Shown piece by piece: positions 11,093 to 23,159 of a DNA stretch of 64,000 nucleotides. The notes below the pieces were generated by a model, which made no database searches, was not told where the DNA came from, and saw nothing but the letters and a program-made list of their open reading frames with translations. Location of the stretch: the NCBI GenBank assembly GCA_014155875.1, contig JACEFZ010006308.1, forward strand, positions 248,501 to 312,500, given 5' to 3'. The stretch's first letter is position 1; each line of letters opens with the position of its first letter. The translations under genes were made by a program, and so were the position numbers. The stretch comes from Cepaea nemoralis (Eukaryota > Mollusca > Gastropoda > Stylommatophora > Helicidae).

Positions 11093-11929
11093 GACCTGTT
11101 ATACAGGCCAAATTACAAAACACAAGAAATTAGCTACATCTCATTTTCAGGAAGTCACAGTACACCCCATCATGCTTTGCTTGTTTATGATATCTTGGCA
11201 AGTTTACGTTCAGTAGTTTGCCATTGCTTTCTGAATACCATAACCCATACCAATTTGTAAACATCCAACGCAAGGCGGTGTGCTGACAAATCGCCGCAGC
11301 TGTGTTTCTAATGCGGGTATGTGGGATTACGAACTGTATTCGTAGCCCCTTTGCCACGGAGCTGGCACAGGCCAAATACGTGTTACGAAACACTAAATGC
11401 ACACACACACGTAATTTCACACATGTTTTTAACATACAATTTCACAGATTAAGCAAAATGCCACTCCTATCAAGTTCACACTCATACTTCATACTATGCA
11501 TGTTCAGACACATACTTTCACAGATAGTTCTATACTCCTATTGTGTACCACTGTCATCAATTAACCATTTTTAGTATTATTGCCATTAGTCTTTTTAAAA
11601 AGAGAAATATTTAGGCTTGTAGATCCTTTATTTATATATTTACAATACCCGACATGGGGGAGAATGAATCAGCAAATTCTCCTTGTTTGTCAACGGGGAT
11701 TGAAATATTACCACAGTCAGGGGCAAAGGTTCATTGAGCTACCCAGCACAAAGGGGGGCTGTATCTCGTATATCAGTTTCTTTGTCAGCTGAGAAGTGGA
11801 TATTATGACCTTGACCAAGACAAAAGTTCGATTAATCTCCACCCCCAAATCTCCCCTATTCCAAATAAATACAGTGTGACTGTTATGAAGTTACTACCCT
11901 ATGCATCTAACTTAAGTCTTTGTTTTGAT

Positions 11930-12045
<116 letters not shown>

Positions 12046-12455
12046 GTGCGAGCAAACACCATCCATACCTGTTTGCAATTAATTTTATTAATTGGGACGC
12101 TTGTTGCAACGATTAATGTATGATTCGCCCATTGTTCTTGAAAGAACGTTCTCGTTGGTTTTTCTGTCCATCCATGGCATTCTTTGAATTATCCTCAGAA
12201 ATCTCACTTCCACAGCCATTAGACGTTTCATGGCTTGTCTGCGGAAAAGCTTTGAACATAACACGAAGTAGTGCAGATTTACAGAACACAATGACAGAAA
12301 ACAAAGGACATTGCGACGTTAAGCCTTCACCAGCCAGGGACGACCAGGACGGCCAGATCCATTGTAAAATTCCGACCCGCTGCAGATTCGAACTCATGAT
12401 CACCGAGCCGACAGGCGAACCTCTAGCCACCACGCTAGTCTGGCTTCCGTATTGA

Positions 12456-12680
12456 TTGATTGATTGATTTAGGAACCGACATCTCAGCATTCGGGGATTC
12501 CCATATGCGACCCCTCCCCATCCACAGCAGCCAGCGAAGATTTCAAACACCAATAGTACCAGTAGCAATCTGATTATAATTATATGTGCGTCTCGCCTTT
12601 CCTCTGAGCGTCTAGCGTCAGCCAGATCCCCTTGTCACTCCTCGCTGCCTCATTCTTGCCAGACCATGGTTTTTGATGAA
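12456..12680 (-). mobile_element. Short insertion with (AATC)n tail, family unknown
   Basis: This segment interrupts unit U2 relative to U1. The plus strand starts ATTGATTGATTGATT, so as a retroelement it would lie on the minus strand with a short tandem tail. The body (CGACATCTCAGCATTCGGGG onward) has no match elsewhere in the window. Confidence 0.45.
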
Positions 12681-12956
12681 AACGTACTTACACTTGATAA
12701 AGATACAGCTTTCTTGCGTACAGGGGAATCATTCTAACGAAATATTGTGTCCATGGATTTGAGTGGTCAAAAATGTTGCAAACTAAAGGAGCAATCTAAT
12801 ACAAATGAATGGTTATATTATTCCCAGAGAAATATCTCGCACAGTAGGACTAGAAACGTTTGGTTGTAGGTTCTGACAATAAAAACTTGTTTGAAAAGGA
12901 TACCTACAATTCTTATTTATATGCAACTTTTGAATGCAAACCGCATTTAGTGTCTG

Positions 12957-13621
12957 CGAACAATTATTGTATGTAATGTAATAAATGCCGGGCTCCCTGT
13001 AGAATGAATTAAGGACGCTGTTCATAATCCAGCATACCCACGTTCGAAACACAGCTGCGCGAGATTTGGCAGCAGATCATGTCGAACTGGTTTCTTACGG
13101 AAAGATATGTTAGCCGGACGTTCAGAAAGGCATGGCAAACTACTGAACGTAAAACTTGCCATGACATCAACAGCAGCGGGTTCTAAATGTTGCTGTTATG
13201 TAGCCGGGGGCGGAGTTGGGGTGAGCGCCCAACCTTGCATAAATACCCCAATGGCTCGGTGCATTCATCACCAATGCAGCAAAAGTCCAACTCCTGGCCT
13301 TCGCGTGGGGGACCTGTTTTAACTAACAGGAGAAGGGGCGAGTCACTGGCACCGAGAAATAACCAGAAAGCTCTAGATGTGTATGCACGTACATGCGTAC
13401 GCAGACATGTGTGTGCGTGCCTACACACCTAAACTCGAGCAAGACCACAGTCTGCTCTAGCAAAGGAGAGGTGCTGAAGACGGAGGCAACCAACCAGGAG
13501 GCGCATCACAGAAGTCAGGATGCCACGCAATTACGCGTAATGAAATATGTCGACTACTGCTAAATGTTATGGTGCTGGCAATGCTTTGGACCCCCAGGCA
13601 GGTGCAGTGCCGGGCCCTATA
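12957..13621 (+). repeat. Left arm of a long inverted repeat (~665 bp)
   Basis: Matches 16106-16777 in reverse complement over its whole length at roughly 90 percent by eye. It contains, from outside in, the end of a U module (TATGTAATGTAATAAATGCC), an S2-related tRNA-like head (about 13000-13190), a 5'-UTR-like part with GTAGCCGGGGGCGGAGTTGG, and the first codons of the LINE ORF that fills the spacer. Confidence 0.9.
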
Positions 13622-16100
13622 TCTCGAAAGAGTTCAGCCACAACTGCTGGAAGTCCTTCTCAGATGTCCTGTGTGGCCAGGGGACCTCAGAATAGAGCGT
13701 CTGGCCATATCAAACGAAGATTAAGAATAATGCACTGGAATGCTGAGAGAGTCAACTACAAATAATAGAACTAGAAAACATCTTGGGCCAAGTAAAAGTA
13801 AGCGTATGTTGCTTGCAAGAAACTCACCTCAACGAAAATATAGCCGATCTGACCGAATAGACAGGCGAAAGGGTGGGATACTGACCCTTGTAAAAAATAA
13901 CATCACTGCTTCCCAAATTGATGTTTACATGTAATGGGCTGAGTATCAGACTCTTTAACTTAAGACAGTCAAAACATACCTACATCTGATCAATTACTAC
14001 TGTCCAAGTGACCGACAACAGGCACTGGACACACTATCATTAAACGAAAAAATGATTTTGTGTGGCGATTTCAACAGCCACTCGCAGAGCTAGGGCTATG
14101 ATCACATGGACCAGAGAGGAGAGAGATTGGAAGACTGGCAGGATGAGAATAGATTCATCTTGATTAACAAGCCGTCCAAGCCACATACTTTCTACTCGAG
14201 ATCATGGCACACTACAACTACATCTTACCTGGCAAATCATTCGCGAGACTTGGAGTGGGACATTACACGAATTGTTGGCAAACAACTTGGTGGCAGTGAC
14301 CATCGGCCAGTCTTTCTAACCGTAGAAAATGAGCTTGTAATTTAAAGCAGCACCCTCTCGAGGTGGAACTACAAGAAAGCAGACTGGGCAATGTACAAGT
14401 ATTGCACCAGCATACTGTTAGAAACCTTAATACTGAGAAAGACATAAATAAAGTAGTTATAGAGCTTGGGAAATGCATACTACAGGCAACACGAGAAACT
14501 GTACCAAGAGGAGCCTGTAAACATTATAAACCCTACTGGAGTAGTGAACTTAAAAAGATGCATAATGATGTGGGAGTGTGTAGAAAGCAAGCAGAGGCCA
14601 AACCCAGCCAAGAGCACCACAATAAATACTAGCACGCAAAAGCCACATTTCAAAGAGCCATGCTGCAGGCTAGACGGGAAAGCTGGCAGGAGAAAACAGA
14701 GTCTCTGAACTTTGAAAGAGACACAAGGAAATTGTGGAAGCTAATAAAACAACTTAACGATGAGGGCACAGGGAGAAACTCAAAAATTGCACTACATAAA
14801 GACGGAAACATCTTAACAGGAAAGCAAGCAGCTGACCATTTTGTGGACTCATTCGCACAAGATAACAATATCGAAATTAGTCCAGAGAAACAACAAGAGA
14901 TTCGAGAGAAATGGCAACATACAGGACAGAAGGAAATAGTACATGAGGTTCTGGAGGCACCCATCACAGTCAGCGAACTGGAGATAGCCATATCAAAACT
15001 GAAAATGAGAAAGTCACCAGGAGCTTATGGTATCTGCAATGAAATGATCAGGAACCTAGGAACAGAGGCCAAAGCAAAGATGTTGCAGATCTTCAATAAC
15101 AGCCGGACGCTAAGCAGTGTTCCACAAGCCTGGAGAGAAGCAATCATGATACCCCTCCCAAAATCAGGGAAAGATAGTTCCATTGCCTCCAGCTACAGAC
15201 CAGTTGGCCTAACCAGCTGTCTCTGCAAAGCAATGGAGCGCATCGTCAATCAGAGACTGCACTGGTACATTGAAAGTGAAAATATCCTTGTGCCACAGCA
15301 AGCTGGCTTTAGGCAGTGCTACTCTACGGAAGATCAGACAACCTACCTCTCTCAAGAAATCGAGGATGCATTCCAAGAGAAGAATCTGGTGCTTGCTGCA
15401 TGGATAGATCTGAAGAAAGCCTTTGACAAATTCTGGAAATAAGGTCTGATGAAGAAACTCAGAAATTGTAAAGTCAATGGAAGAATGTACAAATGGGTGA
15501 AAGGATACTTGTACAATAGTAGAGCCAGAGTCCAGATAGACGGACTCAAGAGCAAAAAAGTACTATTGCGCCACGGTGTTCCCCAGGGCGGAGTCATGAC
15601 CCCCACACTTTTTCTAATCTTCATCAATGATCTTGTTGCTAATCTACCACATGGAATTAAAGCGGCAGTGTACACTGATGACCTGGTTCTATGGAGCACA
15701 AATGAACATGCATCAGTGGCCACCAGATCGCTACAAAGAGCTGTAGATGCATTTGTTACATGGGCAAACAGATGGTGTGTTAGCATAAACACTGACAAGT
15801 GCAGCACCACTCTATTTACCCTATCTCAAAAATAAAACAGGCAGGGATTATTCAGATAAATGGAATACCCCTTAGAGAAGACAAAGAACCAACGTACCTT
15901 GGAGTAACATTTGATGGCAGGCTGACATGGAGAAAGCACATCAACAAAGCAGTAGCAAAAGCCAGGAGGAAAATAGCCATCCAGAGAAAACTAAGTGGAA
16001 CCACATGGAGAGCCCGTGGGAAAATACTTAGCAAAGTTTAACAACAGAGCATACGACCACACCTGGAATACGGATCAACTGCGTGGTGTTCAACATAAAA
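13547..16100 (+). pseudogene. EN-RT LINE with YTDD active site, decayed, 3'-truncated
   Basis: The first ATG frame begins MSTTAKCYGAGNALDPQ. Endonuclease remnants in shifted frames: RIMHWNAERVN, CCLQETHLNEN (about 13810), CGDFNSHSQS (about 14065) and GGSDHRPVFL (about 14290). The RT frame runs 14660-15835 with one in-frame stop (TAA at 15440-15442, after FDKFWK): IPLPKSGKDSS, SSYRPVGLTS, QAGFRQCYSTEDQ, AAWIDLKKAFD, HGVPQGGVMTP and catalytic YTDD where YADD is usual. A frameshift near 15830 leads to PTYLGVTFDGRLTW and then HLEYGSTAWCS, where the element is cut by the inverted arm. No RNase H remains. It is probably in the I/R1/CR1-like part of the LINE tree; clade uncertain. Confidence 0.82.
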
Positions 16101-16105
16101 AAACT

Positions 16106-16777
16106 TAGGGCCCGACACTGCACCTGCCTGCGGGTCCAAAGCAGGGTGAGAACCATAACATTTAGCAGTAGTCGACATATTTCATTAAGCGTAATTGCGT
16201 GGCATCCTGATTTCTGTGGTGCGCCTCCTGGCTGGTTGCCTCCGTCTTCAGCACCTCTCCTTTGCTAGAGCACACTGTGTGTGGTCTTACTCGAGTTTAG
16301 GTGTGTAGGCACGCACACACGTGTCTGCGCATGCATGTACGTGCATACACATCTAGAGCTTTCTGTTATTTCTCGGTGCCAGTGAATCGCCGCCGCACCT
16401 TCTCCTGTTAGTTAAAACAGGTCCGCTACGCGAAGGCCAGGAGTTGGACTTTTGCTGCATAGGTGATGAATGCACCGAACCATTGGGGTATTTATGCAAG
16501 GATAGGAGCTCTCATCAACCCCGCCCCTGGCTACATAACAGCAATATTTAGAACCCGCTGCTGTTGATGTCATGGCAAGTTTTACGTTCAGTAGTTTGCC
16601 ATAGCTTTCTGAACGTTCGGCTAACATAACTTTCCGTAAGAAACCAGTTCGACGCGATCTGTTGCCAAATCTCGCGCAGCTGTGTTTCGAATGTGGGTAT
16701 GCTGGATTATGAACAGCGTTCTTAATTCCGTCGACAGGGAGCCCGGCATTTATTACATTACATACATCAATTGTTCG
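16106..16777 (-). repeat. Right arm of the long inverted repeat (~672 bp)
   Basis: Reverse complement of 12957-13621. It abuts the truncated LINE body at 16100-16106 and ends at TTGTTCG, directly before the ACTTCCGG start of the I-like LINE. It carries an inverted second copy of the LINE 5' region and its S2-like SINE. Confidence 0.9.
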
Positions 16778-17017
16778 ACTTCCGGTTTCAAGATGGCGAC
16801 GGACGGTCGTGTTGTTTTGTGTTCGTTAACTTTTTCGCGTAGGGGATGGATTTATTCATATCTTGCGTGTAATTGGTGTGCCAGGATGTAAAACCAGGAA
16901 TTTCTACTCAAGATCTGCGCGGGTGCTACGGAGTTCGTGCATCGAGCGAAGCCATCCTTGAGTGAATTTTCAGCAGCGTGTGTGGTTCTCAGCAGTCTGT
17001 GTTTACGTTTTTTCAAC
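16778..17017 (+). promoter_or_regulatory. 5' region of I-like LINE with ETS and YY1 consensus sites
   Basis: ACTTCCGG (16778-16785) is an exact ETS-family core in reverse. AAGATGGCGAC (16790-16800) exactly fits the YY1 consensus AANATGGCGNC. Both lie within 23 bases of the element's 5' terminus, fitting an internal promoter that starts transcription at the first base. The same pair is present in copy B. Function is inferred from motif and position only. Confidence 0.55.
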
Positions 17018-20000
17018 ATGGCGGAACAACGTGTGTTTTACGAGCGGTTAGCAGTCAACATAACGAAGCGGCGTGGTAGCCCCGCAGGGACAAAGAAGCA
17101 AGGTAAGCGCGGTGGTTTGAGACGTTTTAGACTCAAGTGTCACCGTCTAGGACTCAGGAACATCCGTATTCTATATTGGAACTGTGCCAGTGTAAAACAA
17201 CGGGGCTCTATTTTAGAAACCCTAGTTTACAGGAACGACATTGTAGCACTCCAGGAGACGAGACTGGGCGATCAGCTACTCCGAATTTCCGGCTTCAAAT
17301 GTTTCTACAACAGACGACATCTGGGAACGGCGATTCTCGTTCGCGACAGCATGGTGGTGTCAGAGCTAGACATGTTCAGTTGGGACAGTGACGATATACA
17401 AATACAGGTGTTGAGAGTTCATTCCAGTATACCATTCGTGTTGGTTAATGTTTATGTCCGCAATGCGAGTGTGGACGCCCAGAAGTGGCAGTGCTTAAGT
17501 GGCATATTAGGCCACGAGAGAAATGTTATTTTCTGTGGTGACTTCAACGCTAAAGGCAGATCATGGGGAAACACTTCCTCCAATACACAAGGGGAGGAGC
17601 TCGAGACTGCACTGGAAACCATCGACCTGGTTTGTATCAACAGTGGCTGTGTCACCAGAACAGCAAGCCGTCCAGGCGATGAGGACAGTGTTATTGATCT
17701 GGCGCTAGTTTCACCTTCACTCACTACAGTGTGTAGATGGGGTGTCCTAGGACACCATGGCAGCGACCACCACCCTTGCAGTATATTGGTGGAGAAAGGC
17801 AGAACCAGGCAGCACAAGCTAAAGGTAAAGACGCTCCAGTATGACAGTACAGGGCAAGATGTGGTGAGTAAAATAAGACGTGACAAGCGCAGAACGTTTC
17901 AGGGCAGGAAAAAAAGCTGCGAGCAGCCACCGTGGTGGAGTTTCGAGGTGGAGAAGGCTTGGGTGGATAAGCGTAGTGCTGTAAGGAGATGGCAAAATGC
18001 CAAGAAGAACAGAGCTGGTCATCCTAGTCCCTGCTTGCACTTAGAAAGAGAGATGCACACAAAAGTAAGCTATTTAAAAAAACTGATCAAGATGGTTAAA
18101 AGCGAAAAATGGGCAGAGGTGTGTCAAAGCGTAAGCACAGACAAGTCACTGAAATTGTTCTGGCGACTACATAAAAGCATGAGTGGTGTAGTCAAGAATA
18201 AGAGCATTTCTGACTTCCAAGGTGCTGACCTCATCTGGCAGAGGACTGACGAGGACAAGGGCAAAGACCTCTTTGAACGCTACCTTGAGCAGAGCAACCA
18301 GACAGACATGGGAGGCCGGAATCTGGCCAAGGAGGTCACCTCAGACAGATGCAAGGCCCAGAACACTTCGGATGAAGACACAGTAACAGTGAAAGAAATC
18401 AAGGCTGTGCTTCGACGATCAAAAAACAGTGCTCCAGGTCCTGATGGCATAAGATACGACGACATAAATAGGTGTACCGACAATGAGCTAGAGAAACTAG
18501 CAGACATGTACAACAACAGTATAGGGAGTGTTAGCATCAAGGAGGAATGGTTACACAGCTATCTGATTCCCTTGCCGAAGCCTGACAAAGACCACAAAAA
18601 AATTCAGGGATATCGAATTATAACCATGCAGAATACAATAGGCAAGCTGCTGGAGAAGGTAATTGCCAGTAAAATATCAAGCCAACTAGAGAGGCAAGGT
18701 GTTTTCCCACCTACCCTGGGTGGGTACCGTCCAAAAAGAGAAACCTGGACCAATGCAGCAGTCTTTGCCCATGATGTCTATGAAGGTTTCCACTCAGGCA
18801 CTGAAACCGTTGCTGCAGCGATTGATCTTGAGGACGCATACAACAGAGTACCACTGGATTTTTTAATGTTTCAGCTTCTTGAACTAAACGTAAGTCCATT
18901 CCTCCTTAGTTGGATCGCTGCAGCTCTCTTCCAACGGAAAGTAGTTTTTTAGATGTGGCAGTTGGACTTCGGAACCAACAACAATATATCCTGGCCTACC
19001 ACAGGGATCACCATTATCTCCGGTACTGTTCAACGCCTACACAGTGAGAATCACCAGTGAGCAGATCACTGGACCTGGCAGGACATTGTCATATGCCGAT
19101 GATGTTTTAGTGTATCGTCAGGGTAAGGATAGAGAGGAGGTTGCTGTGGAACTACAAACCGAACTCAATCGCATAAGTACTTGGTGTGATGAAGCTGGGG
19201 CAATGGTCAACCCAACAAAGGCGACAGTGACTTGGTTCTCGTTGAATAATCATATTGTCAACAATCCAACACCAACTGTAATGCTGTGTTCAGAGACGGT
19301 GGAAAGAACGCAGGCAATGAATTACCTGGGAATACGGTTTGATCGAAGCCTTGCTTATAATGTGCACATAGACCAGGTGATAACAAAGGCCAAGCGGGGT
19401 TTGGCAGCGATGCGGGTGATGGCGGCAGCAAACTGTGAGCAGCGCCATCTATGTTTTCTGTACGAGGGGCTGGTCATGTCTGTTTTGGAGTATGCAATGG
19501 CAATCCTGACTCTCAGCCATAAGCAGATAGAAAGGATGGAAAGGATACAGAATGAAGCTATGCGCATTATTCTTGGATGTACAAGAGATACAGCATGCAG
19601 GGCGATGCGCTACCTTCTTGATTTTCAAACCAATGAAGAGAGAATGCAAGTTTGCAGGGCACGCGCCTACCTCAGAATTAACGCAAACACACAGCATCCA
19701 CTGCATAGTGAAATTAGGAAGGTGAAGGGCAGCAGGTTAAAAAGAGGACGGTCGTGGATGGGTCAAGCCGAAGACATGCTTCAACAGGTGTGTTCACTTG
19801 AGGACTTAGAACCTGGCGAGGAGTGGGTGCAAGTGCCAACAGACTTCTGCACATCCTTTTCAGTTTGCATCCAACTAGATAGAAAATGCAGACAAGAAAA
19901 TCCGGCTGCTGTTGAGGCTGAAGTACAAGCGTTGATTTTCGAGAATTCGCTAGACAGTGACTCGGTCATCTACACAGATGGGTCGATCGTCCGACATGTG

Positions 20001-20610
20001 AGAAGCTCATGGGCCTTTACAGCTCGGGCCGGAGGGAGAATTGTGAAGGAGGACTCTGGTGCTTTCACTGAAACCACAAGTAGCCTGACCATGGAAGTCA
20101 TGGCAGTAAGTAAAGCAATAACATGGACTCGAGACACAGACATTCACTAGGGCTTGTTTCCTTAGCGACTCAATGAACATGATCAAGAGGATAGAGGAGG
20201 GGTCGATCCGAAGAGAATGGTTGCTGCCTCTGAAGCGGTCTCGGCTGGCAAAGATTAGTTTCATCTTCGTGCCAGGGCATGCGGGAGTACAAGGAAATGA
20301 GAGGGCTGACAAGCTCGCAGGTGAGGCTACTGTGGAGGGCGGACGCGCCATGGACCAGGCTGACATTCTGAATGCTCTACGAGAAGTGAGACTTTTGCGA
20401 GAACCAAGTGATGACTGTGAATCTACAACAATGGCCAGACTGCGGGAGCAGCAAATTAAAAGAGGGGTGACCAAACAAGAACACTATGCAGGAAGCCAAA
20501 GAAGATTGATAAACCAACACAGAACTGGCGTCGTTAGCCGCTACACGCTGCGGGATTTGCTGAGGAGGGGATCCGAGAACTTATGAACTGAATGGTTCGA
20601 TGTGCAATGA
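17018..20610 (+). pseudogene. I-like LINE polyprotein: AP endonuclease, RT, RNase H (three frameshifted parts)
   Basis: I prefer the ATG at 17018 (MAEQRVFYERL, context CAACATGG) to the upstream in-frame one at 16937. AP-endonuclease motifs are ILYWNCASV, ALQETRL, FCGDFNAKGRSWG, VIDLALVS and HGSDHHPCSI, about residues 45-260. RT motifs: APGPDGIRYDD, IPLPKPDKDHKKIQGYR, GGYRPKRETWTNAA, AAAIDLEDAYNRV, LPQGSPLSPVLFNAY and catalytic YADD near 19095. A C-terminal RNase H follows: IYTDGS, SSLTMEVMAV and PGHAGVQGNERADKLAGEA. An extra T in a T-run near 18950 shifts the frame (copy C has one fewer), and an extra A near 20126 shifts it again. The last residues are lost to a stop (TGA, 20584-20586). It would act in the nucleus, nicking DNA and copying its RNA. 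Confidence 0.92.
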
Positions 20611-20639
20611 GGATGATCTGTCGACTAACTAACTAACAA

Positions 20640-21019
20640 AGTGTAACAATATCACCGGCTCCGTGTCGGTGGGGGTACGGACACAGTTCGTAATCTCGCA
20701 TACCACGTTCGAAACACAGGTGAGGGCGATTTGGTAGCAGACCGTCTTGCGTTGTTATTTTATGAAATGGTATGTGTGCCTGTCGTTCCTAAAGCACTGG
20801 CAAGCTTCTTGACGTAAATTTTCCATGAGATCATAACAGCAAATAGTTCTGGTGTTGACTGCGTCGTCTTGTAAAGGATATGGAACTGACTTTTCAACAG
20901 TATCACTGAATGGGTCATACATTAATTATTGCAACATGCGTCCCAATTTATAAAATAAATTGCTAACAGGTATGCGTGGTATTTGTTTGCGCACGCGAGA
21001 CAGAGACAGAGAGAGGGAG

Positions 21020-21092
<73 letters not shown>

Positions 21093-22071
21093 AAACAAAG
21101 ACTGAAGTTGGCTGCATTGGGTAGTAATTTCATGGCAGGCACAATGTATTTATTTGGGGTGGGCGGGGTTTGGGGGTGGTGGAGGTTTTAAACGAACTTT
21201 TGTCTTGGTCATGGTCATAATATCCACTTCTCGTCTGAGAAAGAAACTGATCTATGAGATACAGGCTCCCTTTGCGATGGGTAGCTCAATGAGCAATTGT
21301 CCTTGATAAACAAGGAAAATATGCTGATTCATTCTCCTCCATGCCGAGTATTGTAAATATATAAATAAAGGATCTCCAAGCCTAAATATTTCTCTTTAAA
21401 AGACAGATGGCAATAATACTAAAAATGATTAATTGGTGACAGTGGTACACATTAGGAATATAGAACTATCTGTGAAAGTATGTTTTTGAACATGCATAGT
21501 ATGAAGTCCGAGTGTGAACTTGATGGGAGTGACATTTTGATTAATCTGTGAAATTTTGTGTTAAAAACATCTGTGAAATTACGTGTGTGTGTGCATTTAG
21601 TGTTTCGTAACAGCAGACCGTGTCGCATTGTGTTATAATGTGTTGGTGTGGGAGCCGGTCGTTCAGAAAGCAATTGCAAACTACTGAACGTAAAAATTTA
21701 CCTAGAACATCAACAGCAGCTGAACTATGCTGGTGTTGACTGCAACGTCCTGCAATGGATATGCAACATAAAGAAAAAACAAGTATTTGGCATTTGTCGG
21801 CTCCGTGGCAAATAGATGCTATGGACGCAGTTCATAATCCCACATACCCACGTTCGAAACACAGCTGCGGCCATTTGTCTGCAGACCGCCTTGCGATTGG
21901 ATGTTTACACATTGGTATGGATACCGGTCGTTCAGAAAGCAATGGCAAACTACTGAACGTAAACTTGCCAATATATCATAAACATGCAAAGCATAATGGG
22001 TTGACTGTGACGTCCTGAAAAGGATATGCAGCTAACTTCTTGTTTTTGTAATTTGACCTGAATAACAGGCC
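20640..22071 (+). repeat. Composite unit U, copy U3 (plus, partial)
   Basis: SINE S2 (20655-20883), a shortened RTE scrap (about 20905-20970), a GA tract (20998-21091), the conserved 3' module (GGTAGTAATTTCATGGCAGG, then TAATATCCACTTCTCGTCTG), the GAACTATCTGTGAAAGTATG block, a partial S2 (about 21612-21765), a fuller S2 (21795-22037), and the palindrome at 22055-22071. The doubled S2 is unusual among the copies. Confidence 0.75.
20998..21091. repeat. (GA)n microsatellite of U3
   Basis: GA dinucleotides with ACAGAGACAGAG at the left end, in the same relative position as the tract in other U units. Confidence 0.95.
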
Positions 22072-23150
22072 GGACAAACATTACTTTATGTTTATTTATT
22101 GTGTTCCTGACAGTAAAAACCATAAAACCATTTATTACCATGTCAAAACAAAATACAAAAATGTATTACAAAATTCTCACGCACTTAAACTAAAGCCACA
22201 GTTTTTTTTTCTCAAACTCTGAAGATTCCGTAAACCATTAATTTATTGTTTATATAGAATCTAATTATAGTTAATTTCTTTAAAATATTTATAAAATATT
22301 GTAAAAACTACACAATATTCAAATTACATAATACAGTCACGCTATTGTTAATAATATCCCTTGTAATCACTTATGTTGTTATGTCCCATTGTAATATTTT
22401 AATAACATGTCTTTCTTTTAAATGTGGTTTTATTTCGTACAAAACAGTGTTTTTGCAAGGTGCGTTGCGTGTTTTCTTTTACATTTACAAAATACAACAA
22501 GATCTCCAGATGTCAAATGCAGCAAGATTCTCTAATTGTTTGTGTAATTAATGCATACTATTCATTACATTTTTTCCCCCGCGTTTCCATCCTATTTTCA
22601 GGATATTGCGGTCAATATCAGCATCTTTCAACTGTATGTTGATTCCTAGGCTAGATTACGCTCATCAGCACGCCACGACTTTCTGAGCGACCGGCTCCAT
22701 ACTCTCGTAAGTCACTGGCGCGACTCGAACCGCTTCCAATTCTCGTGCGCTCACGTCAACCACGAGAGTATTCTGGGTTACGGAGAAAGCTGCTAATCCC
22801 TCGGCCAGGGAGACCGGCATTCATTACATTACATACATTAATTCTTCGCAGACATTAAATGCGGTTAGTATTCAAAAGTTGCATATAAATAGAAATTGTA
22901 GGTATCCTGTTCAAACATTGAGCTTTTATTGTCATAACCTACAACCAAACGTTTCTAGCCATATTGTGTGAGTAATTTCTCTTGGAACAATAGGACCATT
23001 CATCTGTATTAGATTGTCCCCATGTAGTTGACATTTTCGTCCTCTTAAATCCACTGACACAAATATTTCGTTACAATGTTGCACTATATGCAAGACAGCT
23101 GATCGTTTTTAATTGTCAGTACGCATTCAACATGGAAGGCGTATTAAGCT
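22072..23150 (+). repeat. Unit U, copy U4 (plus, modules b to d)
   Basis: Follows the U3 palindrome directly. AT-rich module with GTTATGTCCCATTGTAATAT, then an inserted minus-strand SINE S3 (about 22596-22822; B box GGTTCGAGTC on the minus strand), then TTCGCAGACATTAAATGCGG and the CATATAAATAG TATA-like stretch, TCTTGGAACAATAGGACC, and the start of S1 before the unit is interrupted at about 23150. Confidence 0.75.
22596..22822 (-). mobile_element. SINE S3, minus copy with intact B box
   Basis: The minus strand starts GCCGGTCTCCCTGGCCGAGG (A box) and carries GGTTCGAGTC (B box, at 22722-22731). The head spacing fits a tRNA-derived Pol III promoter. It lies at the same module boundary (before TTACATTACATACATTAATTC) that carries S3 insertions near 10.3 and 27.7 kb. 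Confidence 0.75.
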
Positions 23151-23159
23151 ACATGGGGA

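Larger units (their letters stand above)
16778..20637 (+). mobile_element. I-like LINE, copy A, near full length (~3.86 kb)
   Basis: Starts ACTTCCGGTTTCAAGATGG and ends TCGACTAACTAACTAAC, a short CTAA tandem tail like those of I-type elements rather than poly(A). It contains one long reading unit (EN, RT, RNase H). No separate ORF1 is visible in the 240-bp leader. No target duplication was found: the left flank is the inverted arm and the right flank a SINE S2 leader, so one junction may be rearranged. Confidence 0.9.

Noticed and set aside
17452..17886. Antisense ORFs within the I-like LINE (also 19449-19706, 62561-62818)
   Set aside because: They are shadows of the coding strand and recur only because the LINE copies recur.
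16937..18952. The 671-codon ORF as a host gene
   Set aside because: AP endonuclease and RT motifs, a tandem tail and other copies in the window show it is a LINE.
20620..20660. Target duplication for I-like copy A
   Set aside because: Flanks GTTCG and AAAGTGTAAC do not match; any duplication has been lost or a junction is rearranged.
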